In this document: piece by piece, positions 17,265 to 26,600 of the stretch
How positions within the stretch are numbered: the first letter of the stretch is position 1
Layout: each line of letters starts with the position of its first letter
Source: Cryobacterium suzukii
GTDB lineage: Bacteria; Actinomycetota; Actinomycetes; Actinomycetales; Microbacteriaceae
DNA length: 64,000 nucleotides
Direction: 5' to 3'
NCBI RefSeq assembly: GCF_004403185.1
Contig: NZ_SOHJ01000011.1
Span: 124,001 to 188,000, forward strand
Program-made: the position numbers and the translations under genes
Notes under the pieces: model-generated
Told to the model about the DNA's origin: nothing
Database searches by the model: none
Seen by the model: the letters and a program-made list of their open reading frames with translations, nothing else

Positions 17265-18512
17265 ATGAGACCCGCACCGGAGACCACATCGCCGAAGACC
17301 CCGCGCATCCGCGATGCGTTCATCGACGACGATCTTCGGGCTCGGATCGCCCAGGCGTGGGCGTCGCTGCTGGATCGTGGCACGGCCATCGCCGACGACA
17401 TCACGCTCACGCTGATGGAGAATGACCACGACTACTACGATGGCGCTGGACCGAAGTTACGCGCTGATGTTCGCGCCAACACCCGGGAACACGTTCGGCG
17501 CGGCATTCTTACCATGGCGCGACTGGCCGAACCCGAGGACGAGGCGATACATCTGTGGCGGGAGACCGGCCGCCGCCGGGCCCGTCAGGGTGTGCCAATG
17601 GAGCTGATCCTCAATGCCTACAGTCTGGGTACCCGCGTGCTGTGGGAGGCGCTCCTCGAGCAGAGAAACAACCCGGATCTCCGGATCGATGATCATGTGC
17701 TCCTGATCGCCGGGCAACGGATCTGGTCCGCGCTCGACGTTCAGAACGCTACCATGGTCGAGTTCTACCGCCGTGAGAGTACGCGGCTGCAGCGACGCGA
17801 CCTTCAGCGTCAGCAGAGCTTTCTCGACGGTCTGGTCGAGGGCCGAGGCGCGGACCCGCTGTTCGCCAGCGAAGCGCACGACGTTCTCGGCATCAGCGCT
17901 GACGACCCCGTGGCCTGCGTGGTAGCGCACTTCGACGGGTCCCTCGACGAGCCGCTACGGGCTCCAGAGGATCGCCTCGAACCCGCGGGCGTGTACTCGT
18001 ATTGGCATATTCGTGGCGGTGCCTTTTTCGGCCTGATTCCGACCAACGACCTGACCCTGCCGAAGCTGATCGACCTGCTCCAACCGTCCGTGGCTGGCCG
18101 CGTCGGGGTCGCCCTGTCAATCGACGGTGTCTCCGGTTTCGCCACGGCCTATCAACTGGCTGGCCGGGTGGCCGAGACCCTGCCCCGTGGGTCGCAACAG
18201 ATAGTGTCGGTGGCAGACCGGCTGCCCGAGGTGCTTCTCGGCGCGAGTCCCGAGGTCACCTCTCTCCTGGTCAGCGAGACCCTCGGGGCAATCCTCGCGC
18301 AGCCACCGCAACAGGCCGAAATACTACTCGAGACGCTGCAAGCCCTGTTCGCCAACGACGCCTCACCCACGCATGCCGCCAAACAGCTGTACTGCCACCG
18401 CAACACGATCATCTACCGAATGAGGCAGATCGAGTCGTTGACCGGCCGCAGCCTGCAGGATCCGCGTGACAAGCTCATTCTCTCGCTCGGTCTGATGGCC
18501 ACCGGCCGGTAG
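17265..18512 (+). CDS. PucR/CdaR-family transcriptional regulator
   Basis: This 415-aa regulator has an N-terminal RsbRD-like helical sensor domain (about 1-150), a central CdaR GGDEF-like region, and a C-terminal HTH_30 (about 360-410) containing THAAKQLYCHRNTIIYRMRQIE. Such proteins usually activate adjacent catabolic operons in response to a substrate. It is divergent from the transporter/ligase/dehydrogenase operon, its probable target. The ATG at 17265 is chosen because the protein becomes family-like from there. GTG at 17229 or an ATG near 17157 are alternatives, and no strong ribosome site settles the question. Confidence 0.88.
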   Translation: MRPAPETTSPKTPRIRDAFIDDDLRARIAQAWASLLDRGTAIADDITLTLMENDHDYYDGAGPKLRADVRANTREHVRRGILTMARLAEPEDEAIHLWRETGRRRARQGVPMELILNAYSLGTRVLWEALLEQRNNPDLRIDDHVLLIAGQRIWSALDVQNATMVEFYRRESTRLQRRDLQRQQSFLDGLVEGRGADPLFASEAHDVLGISADDPVACVVAHFDGSLDEPLRAPEDRLEPAGVYSYWHIRGGAFFGLIPTNDLTLPKLIDLLQPSVAGRVGVALSIDGVSGFATAYQLAGRVAETLPRGSQQIVSVADRLPEVLLGASPEVTSLLVSETLGAILAQPPQQAEILLETLQALFANDASPTHAAKQLYCHRNTIIYRMRQIESLTGRSLQDPRDKLILSLGLMATGR

Positions 18513-18557
18513 TGCCTGTCACCCGGCGCGGGAATGGTGGGAGTGGGGCCGGCTGAA

Positions 18558-18596
18558 CCGCTGTCCAGCATCCGTTCCCCGGGTGCTGGACAGCGG
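18558..18596. terminator. Bidirectional terminator between PucR gene and NCS2 permease
   Basis: A perfect 13-bp inverted repeat (18558-18570 and 18584-18596) with a 13-nt GC-rich loop lies between two convergent genes, ending two bases before the permease stop codon. Its symmetry and position fit a shared Rho-independent terminator. Confidence 0.72.
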
Positions 18597-18598
18597 CA

Positions 18599-20083
18599 TC
18601 AGCCGATGAGCGCCTCGACCGGGCCGCGCACGAAGTAGAGGATGAAGCCGAGGGCGACGACCCAGAGCAGCGGACTGATCTCGCGTCCCTTTCCGGAGAG
18701 GCTGCGCACGAGAACCCAACTGATGAACCCGGCGCCGATACCGTTGGCGATCGAGTAGGTCAGCGGCATCACGATGATGGTCAGAAAGATCGGCAGTGTG
18801 CTGGAGAACTCGGTGAAGTCCAGGTGACGGATCTGCGACACCATGAGCGCTCCGACGATCACGAGCGCTGCGGCCGCCACTTCGAGCGGCACGATCTGGG
18901 TCAGCGGGGTGAAGAACATGGCGGCCAAAAAGAGGATGCCGGTGATCACGTTGGCCGCGCCGGTGCGGGCGCCCTCTCCGATCCCGGCCCCCGATTCGAT
19001 GAAGACGGTGTTCGAGGAGGCGCTGGTCGCGCCTCCGGCGACAGCGCCGATGCCCTCGACGATCAGTGCGGATTTCAACCGCGGAAACTTGCCGTCCTTG
19101 TCGGCCAGGCCGGCCTCGCTGGCCAGGCCGGTCATGGTCCCCATGGCGTCGAAGAAGTTCGTGAAAACGAGCGTGAAGACGAGCATCACGGCGGCGAGCA
19201 TGCCGATGCGCTCGAACGCACCGAAGGAGACCTGGCCGATCAAACCGAGGTCGGGCAGGGCAACGACGCTCGTCGGCAGCACGGGGGCATTCAGATTCCA
19301 GCCGGCCGGGTTGGTGCCGAATGAGGGGCCAACCTTGAAGATGGCTTCCAGGATCACGGCGATGATCGTGGTCGCGACGATGCCGATCAGCAGCGCGGCC
19401 TTGACCTTGCGGGCCAACAGCACGCCCATGATGATGAGCCCGATCACAAAGACCGCTGTCGGCAGGGTGGCAATCGAGCCAGCATCCCCGAGCTGCACCG
19501 GCGGTGAATTCGCGCCGCTGGTTCGGACGAAACCGGAGTCGACCAGGCCGATGAACGCGATGAACAGGCCGATGCCTACCGTGATGGCGATTTTCAGTGG
19601 GCGCGGGATGGCGTTGAAGATAAGTTCACGCAGGCCGGTCGAGGCGAGCAGCACGATAATGAGGCCATTGATGACGACGAGGCCCATCGCTTCAGCCCAG
19701 GTGACCTGACCGACGACACTCACGGCGAGGAACGAGTTGATACCGAGCCCGGCGGCGAAGCCGTAGGGCAGACGGGCGATGACGCCGAAGAGAATAGTCA
19801 TGACGCCGGCGGTCAGTGCTGTCACGGCGGCGACCTGCTCGTTGGGAAGCCAGCCGCCCTCGACGTCGACGGCGGCCTGGTCGGCACTGAACCCGCCGAG
19901 AATGAGCGGGTTCAAAATAACGATGTAGGCCATCGTTACGAAGGTGACGACTCCGCCTCGAAATTCGCGAGACCAGGTGGAGCCGCGCCTGGTGATCTCG
20001 AAGTATGCGTCGACGCGGGCTTTCAGGCCACGCGGCGCCGGCTGCGGCGAAGCCGCATTAGTGGGTGTTTCAGTGCTCGAAAT
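18599..20083 (-). CDS. NCS2-family nucleobase permease (AzgA/guanine-hypoxanthine type)
   Basis: This NCS2 permease imports purine-type nucleobases with protons and has about 12-14 membrane segments. It carries the AzgA-type NSFLAVSVVGQVTWAEAMGLV and SASSNTVFIESGAGIGEGART motifs. The first ATG (19933) falls inside the first transmembrane helix. In-frame family-like coding, FEITRRGSTWSREFRGGVV, continues 50 codons upstream. The only plausible initiator there is ATT at 20083, six bases after GGGAG, giving 494 residues. CTG at 20026 is a weaker choice. It is the leftmost of two NCS2 transporters flanking an esterase. Confidence 0.88.
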   Translation of the reverse strand: MSSTETPTNAASPQPAPRGLKARVDAYFEITRRGSTWSREFRGGVVTFVTMAYIVILNPLILGGFSADQAAVDVEGGWLPNEQVAAVTALTAGVMTILFGVIARLPYGFAAGLGINSFLAVSVVGQVTWAEAMGLVVINGLIIVLLASTGLRELIFNAIPRPLKIAITVGIGLFIAFIGLVDSGFVRTSGANSPPVQLGDAGSIATLPTAVFVIGLIIMGVLLARKVKAALLIGIVATTIIAVILEAIFKVGPSFGTNPAGWNLNAPVLPTSVVALPDLGLIGQVSFGAFERIGMLAAVMLVFTLVFTNFFDAMGTMTGLASEAGLADKDGKFPRLKSALIVEGIGAVAGGATSASSNTVFIESGAGIGEGARTGAANVITGILFLAAMFFTPLTQIVPLEVAAAALVIVGALMVSQIRHLDFTEFSSTLPIFLTIIVMPLTYSIANGIGAGFISWVLVRSLSGKGREISPLLWVVALGFILYFVRGPVEALIG

Positions 20084-20149
20084 GGTGTACTCCCGGTGCC
20101 GTGGCTCTTAACGCAAGGTTCCAGTCTACGACCAGGCCAGGCGCATGAC

Positions 20150-21733
20150 TTAAACGTGTGGCACGAACCGTCCCCAAGCCAGGCGCCGTTCCCGGTGCGG
20201 GTCCATCTCGACCCGGTCATCCCGATCGATGATGAGCGTCGCGCGCGTGCTTTCGTCGTAGAGCGGCCACTCGGCCGATGGCGCCCCGCCGTGCACGAAG
20301 CCGAGCCACCAGCCCTGCATACGTGTCGCGATGCCCTGAAAGGTGCGGCGCCCGCCGAGGGCCGTCATACCGCGGCCGAACCAGCCGTCGAGGCGGTCGA
20401 ACAACGGAAAGAGTTCGAGGCCGTGCGTTGCATCGAGGCCCATCAGCCGCAGGAGCCGTGGAGCGGCATCGAAACGGTAGAAATACACCGGTGCGTACCT
20501 GGAGTGTCGTTCGCCGACCTTTACGCTCGGATACCAGAACGAGTAATCACCGCCGAAATCCAGAGCAGCCCGCAGCGCCGGAATGCCCGGATACTGCGCT
20601 TTAAGTGCCTTCTTCGCCTTCTTCTTGGTCTTTTTAAAGATCGTACGGATGCGCGCGGGCGTCGTGGCGAGAATATCGATACGCCCGCTGAACAACGAGC
20701 CCTCCCGCGCGTTGGTGCCAATGATCAGCGGAATGCGAGCGGCCCGGCCGTCCCGAAAGGCGTCGAGTGGCCGCTCCGGCAGAAAATCACCGTCGATGAC
20801 CGGGCAGAGCGGAATGGTGCCCGGGTCCTGATCGGGCGTGCGCACGGTCAGTGCGGTCGTGGCGGCCACGAGGAGTGCCGGGTCGGCGGCGAGCAACAGG
20901 CGGGTCGCGTCGGCGGTGCTATGGGGTCGAGGGGCTTCGATCAGGCTGTCCACGAACTCGCCAGCCCAGCGGGCGGTGAGCTCACTCGGGTAGACCGCGT
21001 TTGGCGGCGCACTCTGCGCGATCGCCCGGTGGAACAGGCCGGCCGCGCTCGGCACGGTCATCAGTGTGGTGACTGCGTTGCCGCCGGCCGACTCACCGAA
21101 CAGGGTGACCGCATCCGGATCACCGCCGAAGGCCTGAATGTTGTCCCGAACCCACTGCAGGGCAGCGACCTGGTCCCGCAGGCCCAGGTTGCTCTCAAAC
21201 GGACGCTCCGGCGAACCAAATCGAGAAAAGTCCAGGTACCCGAGGGCCCCCAGCCGATAGTTCAGGCTGACGTAGACGATGCCGCCACGCCGCACTAGCC
21301 CCTCCCCCTGCCGCGGCACCTCACGGCTGGAGCCGACGCTGTAGGCGCCGCCGTGGATGAACACCATCACCGGGCGGAGGGCCCCGCGCTGTTGACCGGC
21401 ACCGTGTAACTGCGCACCGGGGGCAATCCGTTCGTCGGTTGCGATCACGTTGAGATTGAGGCAATCCTCCCCCTGCGGGATGCGGGGGTGGGCGCCGCGA
21501 AACTGACCCTTGTGGCTCTGCGGGGCAATCAGTCCCCACACGCTCGCGTCACGTACGCCGTGCCAGGGCGGGGCCGGCTGCGGGGCACGAAAGCGCAGAT
21601 CGCCCACCGGAGCGGCCGCATAGGGGATGCCGCGCCAGGCCACTACGCCGCGTTCTCGAACTCCGCGGAGCAAACCGCCGGACACCCGCACTTCGAGACC
21701 CTGCACGGTGGTCGGATCAACGAGCTGGCTCAT
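20150..21733 (-). CDS. Type B carboxylesterase
   Basis: This 527-aa alpha/beta hydrolase of the carboxylesterase/cholinesterase family has the oxyanion-hole motif FIHGGAYSVGS, EDCLNLN near the N-terminus, and the nucleophile elbow FGESAGGNA. It hydrolyses carboxylic esters, with unknown natural substrate. No signal peptide is visible, so it is probably cytosolic. The ATG at 21733 (SQLVDPTT) fits the family N-terminus. A longer in-frame extension to 21928 would cross the promoter of the divergent uracil permease and is unlikely. A short KKTKKKAKKALK basic patch lies near residue 355. Confidence 0.88.
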   Translation of the reverse strand: MSQLVDPTTVQGLEVRVSGGLLRGVRERGVVAWRGIPYAAAPVGDLRFRAPQPAPPWHGVRDASVWGLIAPQSHKGQFRGAHPRIPQGEDCLNLNVIATDERIAPGAQLHGAGQQRGALRPVMVFIHGGAYSVGSSREVPRQGEGLVRRGGIVYVSLNYRLGALGYLDFSRFGSPERPFESNLGLRDQVAALQWVRDNIQAFGGDPDAVTLFGESAGGNAVTTLMTVPSAAGLFHRAIAQSAPPNAVYPSELTARWAGEFVDSLIEAPRPHSTADATRLLLAADPALLVAATTALTVRTPDQDPGTIPLCPVIDGDFLPERPLDAFRDGRAARIPLIIGTNAREGSLFSGRIDILATTPARIRTIFKKTKKKAKKALKAQYPGIPALRAALDFGGDYSFWYPSVKVGERHSRYAPVYFYRFDAAPRLLRLMGLDATHGLELFPLFDRLDGWFGRGMTALGGRRTFQGIATRMQGWWLGFVHGGAPSAEWPLYDESTRATLIIDRDDRVEMDPHRERRLAWGRFVPHV

Positions 21734-21814
21734 GGGCTCGAGTCTATTCCGCGGTGCTGACCGGCTGCGACTACGCTCGATACAGATACCGCACCAGACG
21801 AAACGAGAACGTAA

Positions 21815-23092
21815 ATGGCACTGCCCTGGACCCTGCACGGTGACGGAAAAACCGTCGAGGCGCAGGCGGTCGTCGGCCCTGGCGAACGGCTGAGCTGGCC
21901 GTTGACCATAGGCATCGGCTCGCAGCACGTCGTTGCCATGTTCGGCGCGACCTTTCTGGTGCCCCTGCTCACCGACTTTCCGCCGAGCACGACCCTGCTA
22001 TTCTCCGGCGTAGGCACCCTGCTGTTTCTGCTGATCACCGGCAACAAACTGCCCAGTTACCTCGGGTCGTCGTTTGCGTTCATCGCGCCGATCACCGCGG
22101 CAACGGCTTCGGCCGGCATGGGCAGCGCCCTGTTCGGCATCATGGCCGTCGGGGCGCTGCTCGCCCTCGTCGGCGTCATCGTGCAGCTCACCGGCACCGG
22201 CTGGATCGACCGGCTGATGCCGCCGATCGTGTCGGGCGCGATAGTCGCCCTGATCGGCTTCAACCTGGCCCCGGTCGCCAAGGCCAATTTCGACAAGGCA
22301 CCCCTGACCGCGCTCATCACGCTCGTCGCGGTGATTCTCTGCACCGTGCTGTTTCGGGGCATCCTCGGCCGGCTCTCGATCTTTATCGGCGTGCTCGTCG
22401 GCTACGTCGCTGGGGTGTTCTTCGGAGAGGTGGACTTCAGCCGCGTTGCAGACGCTGCCTGGATCGGCCTGCCCCCGTTCACCGCGCCGGCCAACCCCTT
22501 CGAGAACCCGGCGGCCGTGCTCGGGGTGCTGCCAGCCTTTCTCCCCGTCGTACTCGTGCTCATTGCCGAGAACGTCGGCCATATTAAAGGTGTGGCCCAG
22601 ATGACGGATGCGAAGGTGAACCGACTCACCGGGCGAGCCCTGCTCGCCGACGGTCTGGCCACCATGCTCGCCGGTTTTGGCGGCGGCAGCGGAACCACCA
22701 CCTACGGCGAGAACATCGGCGTCATGGCGGCAACTCGCATCTACTCCACGGCGGCATACTGGGTCGCCGGAATCGTCGCTATTCTGCTCGGACTCTCCCC
22801 CAAGGTCGGTGCGATCATCTTCACGATCCCCGATGGCGTACTGGGCGGTGTCACCACAGCGCTCTACGGACTGATCGGCGTCATCGGCGTCAAGATCTGG
22901 TTGGACAATAAGGTCGACTTCTCCAAGCCGGTGAACCAGTTCACCGCCGCGACCGCGCTCATTATCGGTATCGCCGACTTCACGCTCAACGCCGGAACGC
23001 TCAGCTTCAACGGCATCGCGCTCGGAACGGTAGCGGCCATCGTTATCTACCATCTGATGACCTGGCTCGGCCGAGTGCGTCGGACGGCCTGA
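21815..23092 (+). CDS. uraA: Uracil permease (NCS2 family)
   Basis: This 425-aa NCS2 transporter is of the UraA/UraA-like group. It has the N-terminal IGSQHVVAMFGATFLVPLLT, the substrate-site segment LIAENVGHIKGVAQMT with the conserved Glu and His, and GGGSGTTTYGENIGVMAATRIYS. It imports uracil with protons for pyrimidine salvage. It is transcribed away from the esterase, with 81 bp between starts. A terminator hairpin follows at 23132. The three GCCTGACC-type repeats at its 3' end begin in the final codon and continue past the stop. Confidence 0.93.
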   Translation: MALPWTLHGDGKTVEAQAVVGPGERLSWPLTIGIGSQHVVAMFGATFLVPLLTDFPPSTTLLFSGVGTLLFLLITGNKLPSYLGSSFAFIAPITAATASAGMGSALFGIMAVGALLALVGVIVQLTGTGWIDRLMPPIVSGAIVALIGFNLAPVAKANFDKAPLTALITLVAVILCTVLFRGILGRLSIFIGVLVGYVAGVFFGEVDFSRVADAAWIGLPPFTAPANPFENPAAVLGVLPAFLPVVLVLIAENVGHIKGVAQMTDAKVNRLTGRALLADGLATMLAGFGGGSGTTTYGENIGVMAATRIYSTAAYWVAGIVAILLGLSPKVGAIIFTIPDGVLGGVTTALYGLIGVIGVKIWLDNKVDFSKPVNQFTAATALIIGIADFTLNAGTLSFNGIALGTVAAIVIYHLMTWLGRVRRTA

Positions 23093-23111
23093 CCCGCCTG
23101 ACCCGCCTGAC
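23088..23111 (+). repeat. Short direct repeat at the uraA stop
   Basis: Three head-to-tail copies of GCCTGACcc straddle the uraA stop codon, so each copy also supplies an in-frame or out-of-frame TGA. The block looks like replication slippage and provides redundant stops. No function is claimed. Confidence 0.6.
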
Positions 23112-23131
23112 AAACGGATGACCGCGCCCGA

Positions 23132-23173
23132 TTTGGATGCGCGCTACGCCGGTTACCGTAGCGCGCACCCAAA
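23132..23173. terminator. Bidirectional terminator between uraA and membrane-protein gene
   Basis: A strong hairpin lies between convergent genes. It has an 11-bp GC-rich stem (23138-23148 with 23157-23167), an 8-nt loop, and an outer five-base TTTGG/CCAAA extension after one mismatch. The outer A/T pairs give a short T or A run on either strand. Confidence 0.8.
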
Positions 23174-23213
23174 CCAGGCGCGCGCAAGCAGAAACCGGGA
23201 CGCCGAGCGGGGA

Positions 23214-23546
23214 CTACCGGTGCAGGGCGGGCACGATCAGGTAGACACCGTAGAGCACGGCGATGGCGCACAGTACGAAGCAGGCGTAGCCCGCGAACAG
23301 AGCCAAGGACTTCAGCCCTGGTGTGAGGGGGTTGGCCGCGGCGGCCTTGCGGGCTCGTTTAAGCTGCTTCGCGGCCTTCTTCGGGCTCAGCACGGTGATC
23401 GCGCCGGTGAATTCGTGCGGCTCCACCATCGGAATGCGGCCGGCCGTGGTGAGCAGGCGCAGTCCAAGCGAGTACAGGCTCACAAGCACGGCCGCCGAGA
23501 ACAACGACGCGGCCGTGACGATGAGGAATGCGCTCCAGTCGATCAC
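23214..23546 (-). CDS. Small membrane protein downstream of PiT transporter
   Basis: This 110-aa protein of no named family that I recognise has two hydrophobic helices (about 5-30 and 82-106). They flank a basic cytosolic loop with KKAAKQLKRARKAAA. Its ATG overlaps the phosphate-transporter stop by 4 bp, which implies co-translation and perhaps an accessory role in the same membrane process. A function in phosphate uptake is inferred from the overlap only. Confidence 0.72.
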   Translation of the reverse strand: MIDWSAFLIVTAASLFSAAVLVSLYSLGLRLLTTAGRIPMVEPHEFTGAITVLSPKKAAKQLKRARKAAAANPLTPGLKSLALFAGYACFVLCAIAVLYGVYLIVPALHR

Positions 23547-24748
23547 AGCGACACCTTCCTGCGGTCGCCACGGCCAGGACGCGCGGGCCGACGCGGCGTC
23601 TTCTTAATTCTGACCACCCGTCCGGCATCGTCAATGTCATTGAGCAGCGTGTGGTGCGTAACTCGGTTGCGCCTCGACCAGCGAAACAGAGCCATGATCA
23701 CGATGGTTCCGATTACCATGTCGAGCACGATGCCGATCGGTCCGAGCAACGCGAGTCCCGCGGCGAACGCGCCCATGATGGCCGAGGCCGGCAGTGTCAT
23801 GACCCAGCCGAGGGCAATGCGTCCAGCCATTCCCCAACGGATGGTCGAGCCCCTGCGGCCGAGTCCGGAGCCGATCACCGAGCCCGAGGCAACCTGGGTG
23901 GTGGAGAGAGCGAATCCGAGATGGCTGGAGGCGAGGATCGTCGCGGCGGTGCTGGTTTCGGCAGCGAAACCCTGGGCCGGCTTGATCTCGGTCAGACCGG
24001 TGCCCATGGTGCGGATGATGCGCCAGCCCCCCGTGTAGGTGCCGATGGCGATGGCGAGGGCGCAGGCGGCGATGACCCAGAAAGTTGGCCCGCTACCGAC
24101 GGCCTGAAACCCGCCGGCGATAAGGGTGAGGGTGATCACTCCCATCGTTTTCTGGGCATCGTTGGTGCCGTGGGCCAGGGCGACGAGCGAGGAGGAGAAT
24201 ATTTGTGCGTAGCGGAAGCCGCCGCGGCCGTCGGGCTTGCCCAAATCACGCCGCGTTATCCGGTAGGCCAGCCGAGTGGCGACCAGCGCCACTCCGCCGG
24301 CGATTAGCGGTGCGATCAGCGCGGGCAGAATGACCTTTGCGGCCACGACGTTGTAGTCAACAGCCTGGGTGCCGACGCCGATGACCGTGGCACCAATCAA
24401 TCCACCGAACAATGCGTGGCTCGAGCTCGATGGCAGACCCATCAACCAGGTGACCAGGTTCCACACGATCGCGCCGATCAGGCCGGCGAAGATGAGTTCA
24501 GGGGTGATCAGCACCCCGCCGTCCCCCTCCTTGATAATGCCGCCCGACACGGTGCGCGCGACCTCCGTGGAAAGAAAAGCCCCGACCAGGTTGAGAATGG
24601 CGGCGACACCGACGGCGACCTTCGGCTTCATTGCGCCGGTTGCGATCGGGGTGGCCATGGCGTTGGCCGTGTCGTGAAAACCATTGGTGAAGTCAAAAAT
24701 GAGTGCCAGTGCGATGACCAGCACGATGATGAGGCTGAATTCAGGCAC
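23543..24748 (-). CDS. Inorganic phosphate transporter, PiT family
   Basis: This 401-aa PiT permease carries the duplicated signature, with FDFTNGFHDTANAMAT near the N-terminus and GTNDAQKTMGVI in the second repeat. It has roughly ten membrane segments and performs low-affinity, cation- or proton-coupled uptake of phosphate as metal phosphate. The GTG at 24748 is chosen because the hydrophobic family N-terminus starts there. It overlaps the Nudix gene stop by 8 bp. A start at 24877 would add 43 unrelated residues inside the Nudix gene. Confidence 0.92.
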   Translation of the reverse strand: MPEFSLIIVLVIALALIFDFTNGFHDTANAMATPIATGAMKPKVAVGVAAILNLVGAFLSTEVARTVSGGIIKEGDGGVLITPELIFAGLIGAIVWNLVTWLMGLPSSSSHALFGGLIGATVIGVGTQAVDYNVVAAKVILPALIAPLIAGGVALVATRLAYRITRRDLGKPDGRGGFRYAQIFSSSLVALAHGTNDAQKTMGVITLTLIAGGFQAVGSGPTFWVIAACALAIAIGTYTGGWRIIRTMGTGLTEIKPAQGFAAETSTAATILASSHLGFALSTTQVASGSVIGSGLGRRGSTIRWGMAGRIALGWVMTLPASAIMGAFAAGLALLGPIGIVLDMVIGTIVIMALFRWSRRNRVTHHTLLNDIDDAGRVVRIKKTPRRPARPGRGDRRKVSL

Positions 24749-25214
24749 GAGATACGACGCTTTCCAGATCAGCACCGAAGGTGAACGTGGCGCGCACCGG
24801 TACGCCGGCCAGCACTCCCGGCAGCCAATGCCGGGCATCGTCCCACATGTCATCCACTGGCAGACTCGCGATGTCAAACCAGACCGGGTTCAACTCGTTG
24901 GATTCCCGCGGAGTTCCCGACCACTCGTCGCAGACGAACACGGTCGACTCCTGGCTCCACTGTTCGCGGTGCGGGAACAGGTAGGTGAGAAACCCAAGTT
25001 CGGTCAGAGCGGATGCTGACACCACGAGTCCGGATTCCTCCTCGATTTCGCGCACGGCCGCATCCACTGCGCTCTCACCGATTTCGAGCTTGCCGCCGAG
25101 GCCCACTATGTTGCCCACTCCGAGGCCTTTCTTCTTACGCCCCAGCAGGACCTGCCGATCGCCTTCGGGAGATAGTCGAGTGAGATAGCACACGCATACC
25201 TGGGGCAAAGTCAT
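24741..25214 (-). CDS. Nudix hydrolase (8-oxo-dGTP diphosphatase-like)
   Basis: This 157-aa Nudix protein has an intact box GGKLEIGESAVDAAVREIEEESG, matching G-x5-E-x7-RE-U-xEExG. The surrounding layout resembles MTH1-type nucleotide-pool sanitisers, with GLGVGNIVGLGGK before the box and a Trp/Asp-rich C-terminal half. It probably removes oxidised dNTPs. It is first in a leftward operon with the phosphate transporter, which its stop overlaps. The exact nucleotide substrate is an inference. Confidence 0.85.
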   Translation of the reverse strand: MTLPQVCVCYLTRLSPEGDRQVLLGRKKKGLGVGNIVGLGGKLEIGESAVDAAVREIEEESGLVVSASALTELGFLTYLFPHREQWSQESTVFVCDEWSGTPRESNELNPVWFDIASLPVDDMWDDARHWLPGVLAGVPVRATFTFGADLESVVSRA

Positions 25215-25287
25215 TGCTTTATCTTAATGCTCGTTCACGTGCGGCCGTGCGGAGTGAATTCACGGGCAGCTCAGTTAGGCTCCGGTT

Positions 25288-25542
25288 ATGGACTTTGTAC
25301 CCGCTACCGGAACCATCACCATGTTCACGACCGACTGGTGCGGTTACTGCAAACGGTTGAAGAAGCAGCTCGACATCGCCGGCATCGGCTACACCGAGGT
25401 GAACATTGAGCGAGTTGACGGTACGCCGGAGCTCGTAATGAGCCTCAACAACGGCAACCAGACCGTGCCGACCATTCTGTACCCCGATGGATCGGCCGCG
25501 ACCAACCCTTCGCTGGCCCAGGTGCAAGCCAAACTAGCCTGA
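25288..25542 (+). CDS. Mycoredoxin (glutaredoxin-like)
   Basis: This 84-aa thioredoxin-fold protein has the active site WCGYC at residues 17-21, the cis-Pro motif QTVPTIL, and the short actinobacterial mycoredoxin length. It would reduce mycothiol-mixed disulfides in the cytosol, which indicates a mycothiol-using organism. It is a lone rightward gene between leftward genes, 73 bp from the divergent Nudix start. No Grx-type GSH-site residues distinguish it from NrdH proteins, but the CGYC motif and length favour mycoredoxin. Confidence 0.85.
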   Translation: MDFVPATGTITMFTTDWCGYCKRLKKQLDIAGIGYTEVNIERVDGTPELVMSLNNGNQTVPTILYPDGSAATNPSLAQVQAKLA

Positions 25543-25566
25543 CCTGATCGACCCGCTTGACCCGGC

Positions 25567-26595
25567 CTAGCCGAACAGTACGGAGGCCTCGTCGTAACGG
25601 GCCGGTGAGACCCGCTTGAGGCCGATGGTGGCCGAGGCGATGCTCACGACATCGATCTCGGTGCCGCGCAGGGACACCATTGAACCCCAGCGCTCGTTGC
25701 GGATCGCGTCGACCGCTGCCATTCCGAGCCGCGTGGCGAGCACTCGGTCGTAGGCCGACGGGGCCCCGCCGCGCTGGGTGTGGCCCAGCACCGTCGCCCG
25801 GCTTTCGATGCCGGTACGTTCCTCGATGAGCGGGGCGATGACCTCGCTGATTCCACCGAGGCGGGGCCGGTGAAAAGCGTCGAGCCCCTTAGTGGAGTGC
25901 GCCTCCTCCATGCCGGCGAGCAAAAAGCCCTCCGAAACGACGATGACCGGGGCTCGGCCGCGGTCGCGCACATGCTCCACCCACTCACAGATTTGCTCGA
26001 TCGACTTGGGCTGCTCGGGAATGAGAATGGCGTGGGCACCGCCGGCCATCCCGGAGTGTAGCGCGATCCAGCCGACGTGGCGTCCCATGACTTCGACAAC
26101 CATGCAGCGGCCGTGGGACTCGGCGGTGGTGCGCAGACGGTCGATCGCCTCGGTGGCAATTTCAACCGCGGTGTTGAAACCGAAGGAATAATCGGTGGCC
26201 TCGAGGTCGTTGTCGATGGTTTTGGGCACCCCGACAATGTTGAGGCCAGCCTCGGTGAGGCGGTGCGCGGCGGTCAGCGTGCCTTCACCGCCGATGGCGA
26301 TCACGGCGTCGATACCGCTGGCGTCGAGCGTGCGCTGGATATTCTCCGGGCCGCCGTTCTCGCCCTCAAACGGGTTGGTGCGGGAGCTGCCCAGGATGGT
26401 TCCACCCTGACGGGACAGCCCGCGCACGCTGTGGCGATCGAGGGGCATGAATTCGTTCTGCACGAGTCCGCGCCAACCATTGCGAATTCCGACGAACTCA
26501 AAGTCGTGCGTGCGCACGCCCTTGAGCACGGCGCCACGAATAACCGCGTTGAGTCCGGGGCAGTCGCCGCCGCTGGTGAGAATACCGATCTTCAT
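25567..26595 (-). CDS. pfkA: 6-phosphofructokinase
   Basis: This 342-aa PfkA-family kinase phosphorylates fructose 6-phosphate in glycolysis. Visible motifs are GGDCPGLNA (N-terminal nucleotide loop), IGGEGT, PKTIDNDL with the catalytic Asp, and MGRHVGW. The combination of Gly after Glu in GGEGT with Lys in PKTIDND matches actinobacterial ATP-type group III enzymes. PPi-dependent enzymes carry Asp at the first site. It stands alone, separated from the SNF2 gene by five bases, and may be co-transcribed with it. Confidence 0.93.
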   Translation of the reverse strand: MKIGILTSGGDCPGLNAVIRGAVLKGVRTHDFEFVGIRNGWRGLVQNEFMPLDRHSVRGLSRQGGTILGSSRTNPFEGENGGPENIQRTLDASGIDAVIAIGGEGTLTAAHRLTEAGLNIVGVPKTIDNDLEATDYSFGFNTAVEIATEAIDRLRTTAESHGRCMVVEVMGRHVGWIALHSGMAGGAHAILIPEQPKSIEQICEWVEHVRDRGRAPVIVVSEGFLLAGMEEAHSTKGLDAFHRPRLGGISEVIAPLIEERTGIESRATVLGHTQRGGAPSAYDRVLATRLGMAAVDAIRNERWGSMVSLRGTEIDVVSIASATIGLKRVSPARYDEASVLFG

Positions 26596-26600
26596 GCGGT

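Noticed and set aside
21998..23113. 371-codon frame antisense to uraA
   Set aside because: Asp/Glu/Arg-rich reverse translation of membrane helices. The permease is unmistakable on the plus strand.
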